DNA of 64,000 nucleotides. Origin: JBAYIE01 sp041665785 (lineage in GTDB: Bacteria > Bacteroidota > Bacteroidia > UKL13-3). Shown here piece by piece: positions 61,735 through 64,000 of the stretch. The translations under genes were made by a program, and so were the position numbers. The stretch spans positions 9,626-73,625 of the forward strand of contig JBAYIE010000021.1 of the NCBI GenBank assembly GCA_041665785.1. The letters run 5' to 3'. Each line of letters starts with the position of its first letter. Position 1 is the first letter of the stretch. Under the pieces are notes generated by a model. It made no database searches, was not told where the DNA came from, and saw only the letters and a program-made list of their open reading frames with translations.

Positions 61735-62349
61735 TTATTGTTTATACCAGTCTTTATTATCGGTTTTCATTTTTAAGATACCTTCTTTGTAATTGTATAA
61801 AATATAATTTAAGGAATCGTCTGTACAATAGACTTTCTGTGCGCGATAAAATTGGCCGTTAATGGTAATACTTTCTGTATAATCAAGATCCTCATCTTTA
61901 GTAGAAGGAGCCAGTTCAAATGATATTCCTTCCAGTTTTATAAGCACTTTCCTGGGTCCGAATTCGTATTGATGGTGAATACCCGGTACATAATTATAGT
62001 AAATGAGACTTGGAGCTTTGTAGGGATTGCTCTCATATTGATAAAGCACACTTTCATGATAATCATAAGTAGTGCAATCCGGTTCACGATTCCGGTATGT
62101 TTGGGTAAATCCATATTCACCCTTGTAACAGTAATATTGAACAGTATCGAATTCTGTAGCATATATAAGTGTGTCGATAAGCTTAAACGGGATAGTGGAT
62201 CTTTCTTCTTCCGTCATAAAGTGCCGGGCGTCGGGTGGTGCATTTGCGCAAGGAAGTCTTTTACATGCCTGAAACAGGAACAAAGCTGGTATAATGGTAA
62301 GAATTACCAGAACATTGTGAATTAACTCACTCATTCTAGCTGTTTTCAT
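61735..62349 (-). CDS. Lipoprotein of unknown function
   Basis: A 204-residue protein. The N-terminus has a hydrophobic signal ending at LFLFQAC, a lipobox, so it is a probable lipoprotein with the lipid on C29. The mature part is acidic and tyrosine-rich, with several cysteines (CYKGEYGFTQTY, EPDCTTYDYHESVLYQYES). No known domain was recognised. It lies 21 nt after the exported protein gene at 62371-62886 on the same strand, so the two may form an operon. This region is noticeably richer in A and T than the rest of the window. Confidence 0.68.
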   Translation of the reverse strand: MKTARMSELIHNVLVILTIIPALFLFQACKRLPCANAPPDARHFMTEEERSTIPFKLIDTLIYATEFDTVQYYCYKGEYGFTQTYRNREPDCTTYDYHESVLYQYESNPYKAPSLIYYNYVPGIHHQYEFGPRKVLIKLEGISFELAPSTKDEDLDYTESITINGQFYRAQKVYCTDDSLNYILYNYKEGILKMKTDNKDWYKQ

Positions 62350-62370
62350 ATACCAATTATTAAAACCAAT

Positions 62371-62886
62371 TTAATTTTCAGAATTAATTTTCAGGTTAGA
62401 ATATCTGTTCTCATCCAGATAAATAAGGAGATTAAAGTAGCAATTCCCTCCTTTAGGCACGATGACCGGTTTTGGCCAGATGGGGGCACCTGTAGCAGTG
62501 CAGTAACAATTCACCCAAACCAGCCGGCCTCTTTTTTCGCTCACTGCACTCATGTATTGCCGGCTATACTTATTCAGATCAATGGTGTCGTTAATAATAA
62601 GATTCTTTTTTGAACGTAACTCCTGATTGAGTTTAACAACTGCTGCTTTGAGAAGGGAATCTATTTTTTCAAATAATAGATCGTCATATGGTATTATGTC
62701 GGACTCAACCGGTTTACTATCATTGAATGTGGTCAAATAATTTAAACTTGTATCAAATTGTATCAGACCAATCCGTATTGTTTCGTGAGTACAATTATTA
62801 TTTTTGAAGTTGTTAGAATCACTGTTAAAGTTAGTTTGGCCGGATGCAGAAAGTGAGAGGATAAGCAAGGCAAATAGGAGTTTCAT
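62371..62886 (-). CDS. Exported hypothetical protein
   Basis: A 171-residue protein with a short signal peptide (MKLLFALLILSLSASGQ). The mature part is rich in Asn and Asp, has a cysteine pair (VNCYCTATGAPIWPKP) and a later single Cys (GGNCYFNLLIYL). No known domain was recognised. It precedes the lipoprotein gene by 21 nt on the same strand. Low GC content and many AAT/TTA codons set it apart from the housekeeping genes of the window. Confidence 0.65.
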   Translation of the reverse strand: MKLLFALLILSLSASGQTNFNSDSNNFKNNNCTHETIRIGLIQFDTSLNYLTTFNDSKPVESDIIPYDDLLFEKIDSLLKAAVVKLNQELRSKKNLIINDTIDLNKYSRQYMSAVSEKRGRLVWVNCYCTATGAPIWPKPVIVPKGGNCYFNLLIYLDENRYSNLKINSEN

Positions 62887-62985
62887 TTGTTGTATTTCCC
62901 AATTAATGAGTATTACTAAATTTTATTTGACTTAATCCTATATTGCATTCCCATTTAGTCATTGATTAGAGTTGCAATAATACAG

Positions 62986-64000
62986 ATGAGAGTCTCTTTT
63001 AAATTTATATCAATAATAAGCATTTGTTTGTTGTGGATTTTATCAGTCTCAATGTTAATTTCTGAATTTCATATTTTGAAACTCAGAAAGGTTGGTGAAA
63101 TTGAGTGTTATACATTATCTAATCAAAGAATTCTGCCTGTAAATCCTAAAATTTACGAGTTTGAAGGTAAAACATATTTAACATATTATGATTATGAAAC
63201 GCAATATCTCTTTTTGAACCAATTAAGTGGTACTGATAAAGTAATTAGACAAGACACAATAAATCTGCATTTGGATTTTAAAAGCGGCTACCAAAACTTA
63301 ATGAGTTATTCTTTGATTTCTCTGGATAGTCTTTTAGTGAGCTATAACGCGTCAACACAAAAGTATGGCACTCACGATAGTTCAATTGTACTTATTAATT
63401 CGAAAGGAAATTTTTTGTCCACGGTGAATATGAACGATGCTAATGTAATCACGTGGAATAAAGTACCAAATGGAACTATTAGTAAAGTTCCCTTGCGTTA
63501 TAGATATCCATATTATGTCAATAATATGAAATTGCCTCTACTTTATGATAGGAGAAAGAATGCCATTATAACTACTCTTGCGAGATTTCAATTTGATTCA
63601 CCCGATGTTAAACAATATAGATCTGAACTAGGGTATTCGTTTTTGAATGGAAGAGCATTCCAATATATAAAGCAAACCGACCTTCTTGAGTTCGATTCCA
63701 ATTACTATTATGGAATAGATATTCACTACATCAGAGGTTGTTATAATACAAAGACGAATGAACTTATAATAGGTACAGGAAATAGTTCGAATCTAATAAT
63801 AATTGACTCTACACAAAATGGACGCAAGGAAAGAATAAAATCAGTTTCATTAGATACAATATATCCATTGATAACGCCATACAAGGAATTTAACAACTTT
63901 AATCAAGGGGAGTTTCTTAATATTATTTATAGCCCATATGATAATCACTATTTTCGAATGATTAGAATCGGCAATAACAGATTTTCAAATAAAAGTGAAC
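62986..64000 (+). CDS. Membrane-anchored hypothetical protein, 3' end cut by window
   Basis: An ATG at 62986 opens a frame that stays free of stops to the right edge (338 codons seen). The N-terminus is a hydrophobic signal or anchor (FKFISIISICLLWILSVSML). The rest is rich in Tyr, Asn and Ile, with repeated beta-strand-like segments (KTYLTYYDYETQYLFLNQL, ELIIGTGNSSNLIIIDS). This may be a beta-propeller of the kind seen in Bacteroidota DUF4221 or 6-bladed proteins, but I am not sure. GC content is clearly lower than in the rest of the window and ATA codons are frequent, so it may have been acquired. No function can be given. Confidence 0.7.
   Translation, partial: MRVSFKFISIISICLLWILSVSMLISEFHILKLRKVGEIECYTLSNQRILPVNPKIYEFEGKTYLTYYDYETQYLFLNQLSGTDKVIRQDTINLHLDFKSGYQNLMSYSLISLDSLLVSYNASTQKYGTHDSSIVLINSKGNFLSTVNMNDANVITWNKVPNGTISKVPLRYRYPYYVNNMKLPLLYDRRKNAIITTLARFQFDSPDVKQYRSELGYSFLNGRAFQYIKQTDLLEFDSNYYYGIDIHYIRGCYNTKTNELIIGTGNSSNLIIIDSTQNGRKERIKSVSLDTIYPLITPYKEFNNFNQGEFLNIIYSPYDNHYFRMIRIGNNRFSNKSE

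Overview
The window is a stretch of chromosome from a member of the Bacteroidota, probably a free-living Sphingobacteriia/Chitinophagia/Saprospiria-like lineage; I cannot place it more finely. The evidence is a gliding-motility/type IX secretion CHU_C-type C-terminal domain, a type A T9SS tail, a HYC_CC_PP-type protein, an FtsZ with a long C-terminal extension ending in a family-typical tail, and many -7 promoter boxes of the Bacteroidota form TAnnTTTG. No rRNA, tRNA, CRISPR array, intact insertion sequence or phage was found.

Layout. 1-10.3 kb: a dipeptidyl-peptidase IV-like S9 peptidase cut by the left edge, a GlcD-type FAD oxidase, ettA, a WD40 gene and a phosphopantetheinyl transferase whose start codons overlap head to head, a DedA protein, then a small lipoprotein gene coupled to a glycosyltransferase and a methyltransferase. 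10.8-27.7 kb: a DEAD-box helicase, aspS, a 51-residue ORF plus nucleotidyltransferase pair, a DUF2147 protein, a SpmA/SpmB-like membrane protein, a DUF3127 protein, cysS, an M28 peptidase lipoprotein, three secreted Ig/PKD-like proteins, a dihaem cytochrome c, a YyaL-type protein, and a convergent DUF6642-like (caspase-like?) gene.

27.8-43.3 kb: the complete dcw operon on the minus strand in the order mraZ-rsmH-ftsL-ftsI-murE-mraY-murD-ftsW-murG-murC-ftsQ-ftsA-ftsZ. Genes overlap or nearly touch, a triple MraZ box precedes mraZ, and a strong intrinsic terminator follows ftsZ. murF and ddl are absent. The cluster makes lipid II from UDP-MurNAc and builds the divisome. The DNPR motif in MurE predicts meso-diaminopimelate peptidoglycan.

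43.3-64 kb: a roughly 1.1 kb gene-poor stretch with coding-like remnants, shikimate kinase, an HU-family gene with a terminator, a DUF1801 protein, feoAB, a glycosyltransferase, typA, a probable copper-related operon (HYC_CC_PP protein, T9SS protein, HMA protein, TonB receptor), ruvX-def, a branched-chain 2-oxoacid dehydrogenase E1 alpha/beta fusion, a universal-stress-protein plus antiporter pair, and an AT-rich right end with three unrecognised exported or membrane proteins, the last cut by the window edge.

The most interesting non-coding signal is a dispersed element of about 140-170 bp found three times. Its core is conserved, and a long hairpin shows compensatory base changes between copies at two separate helices. 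A second recurring pattern is -7 promoter boxes ending only 4-7 nt before start codons, which suggests leaderless transcripts.
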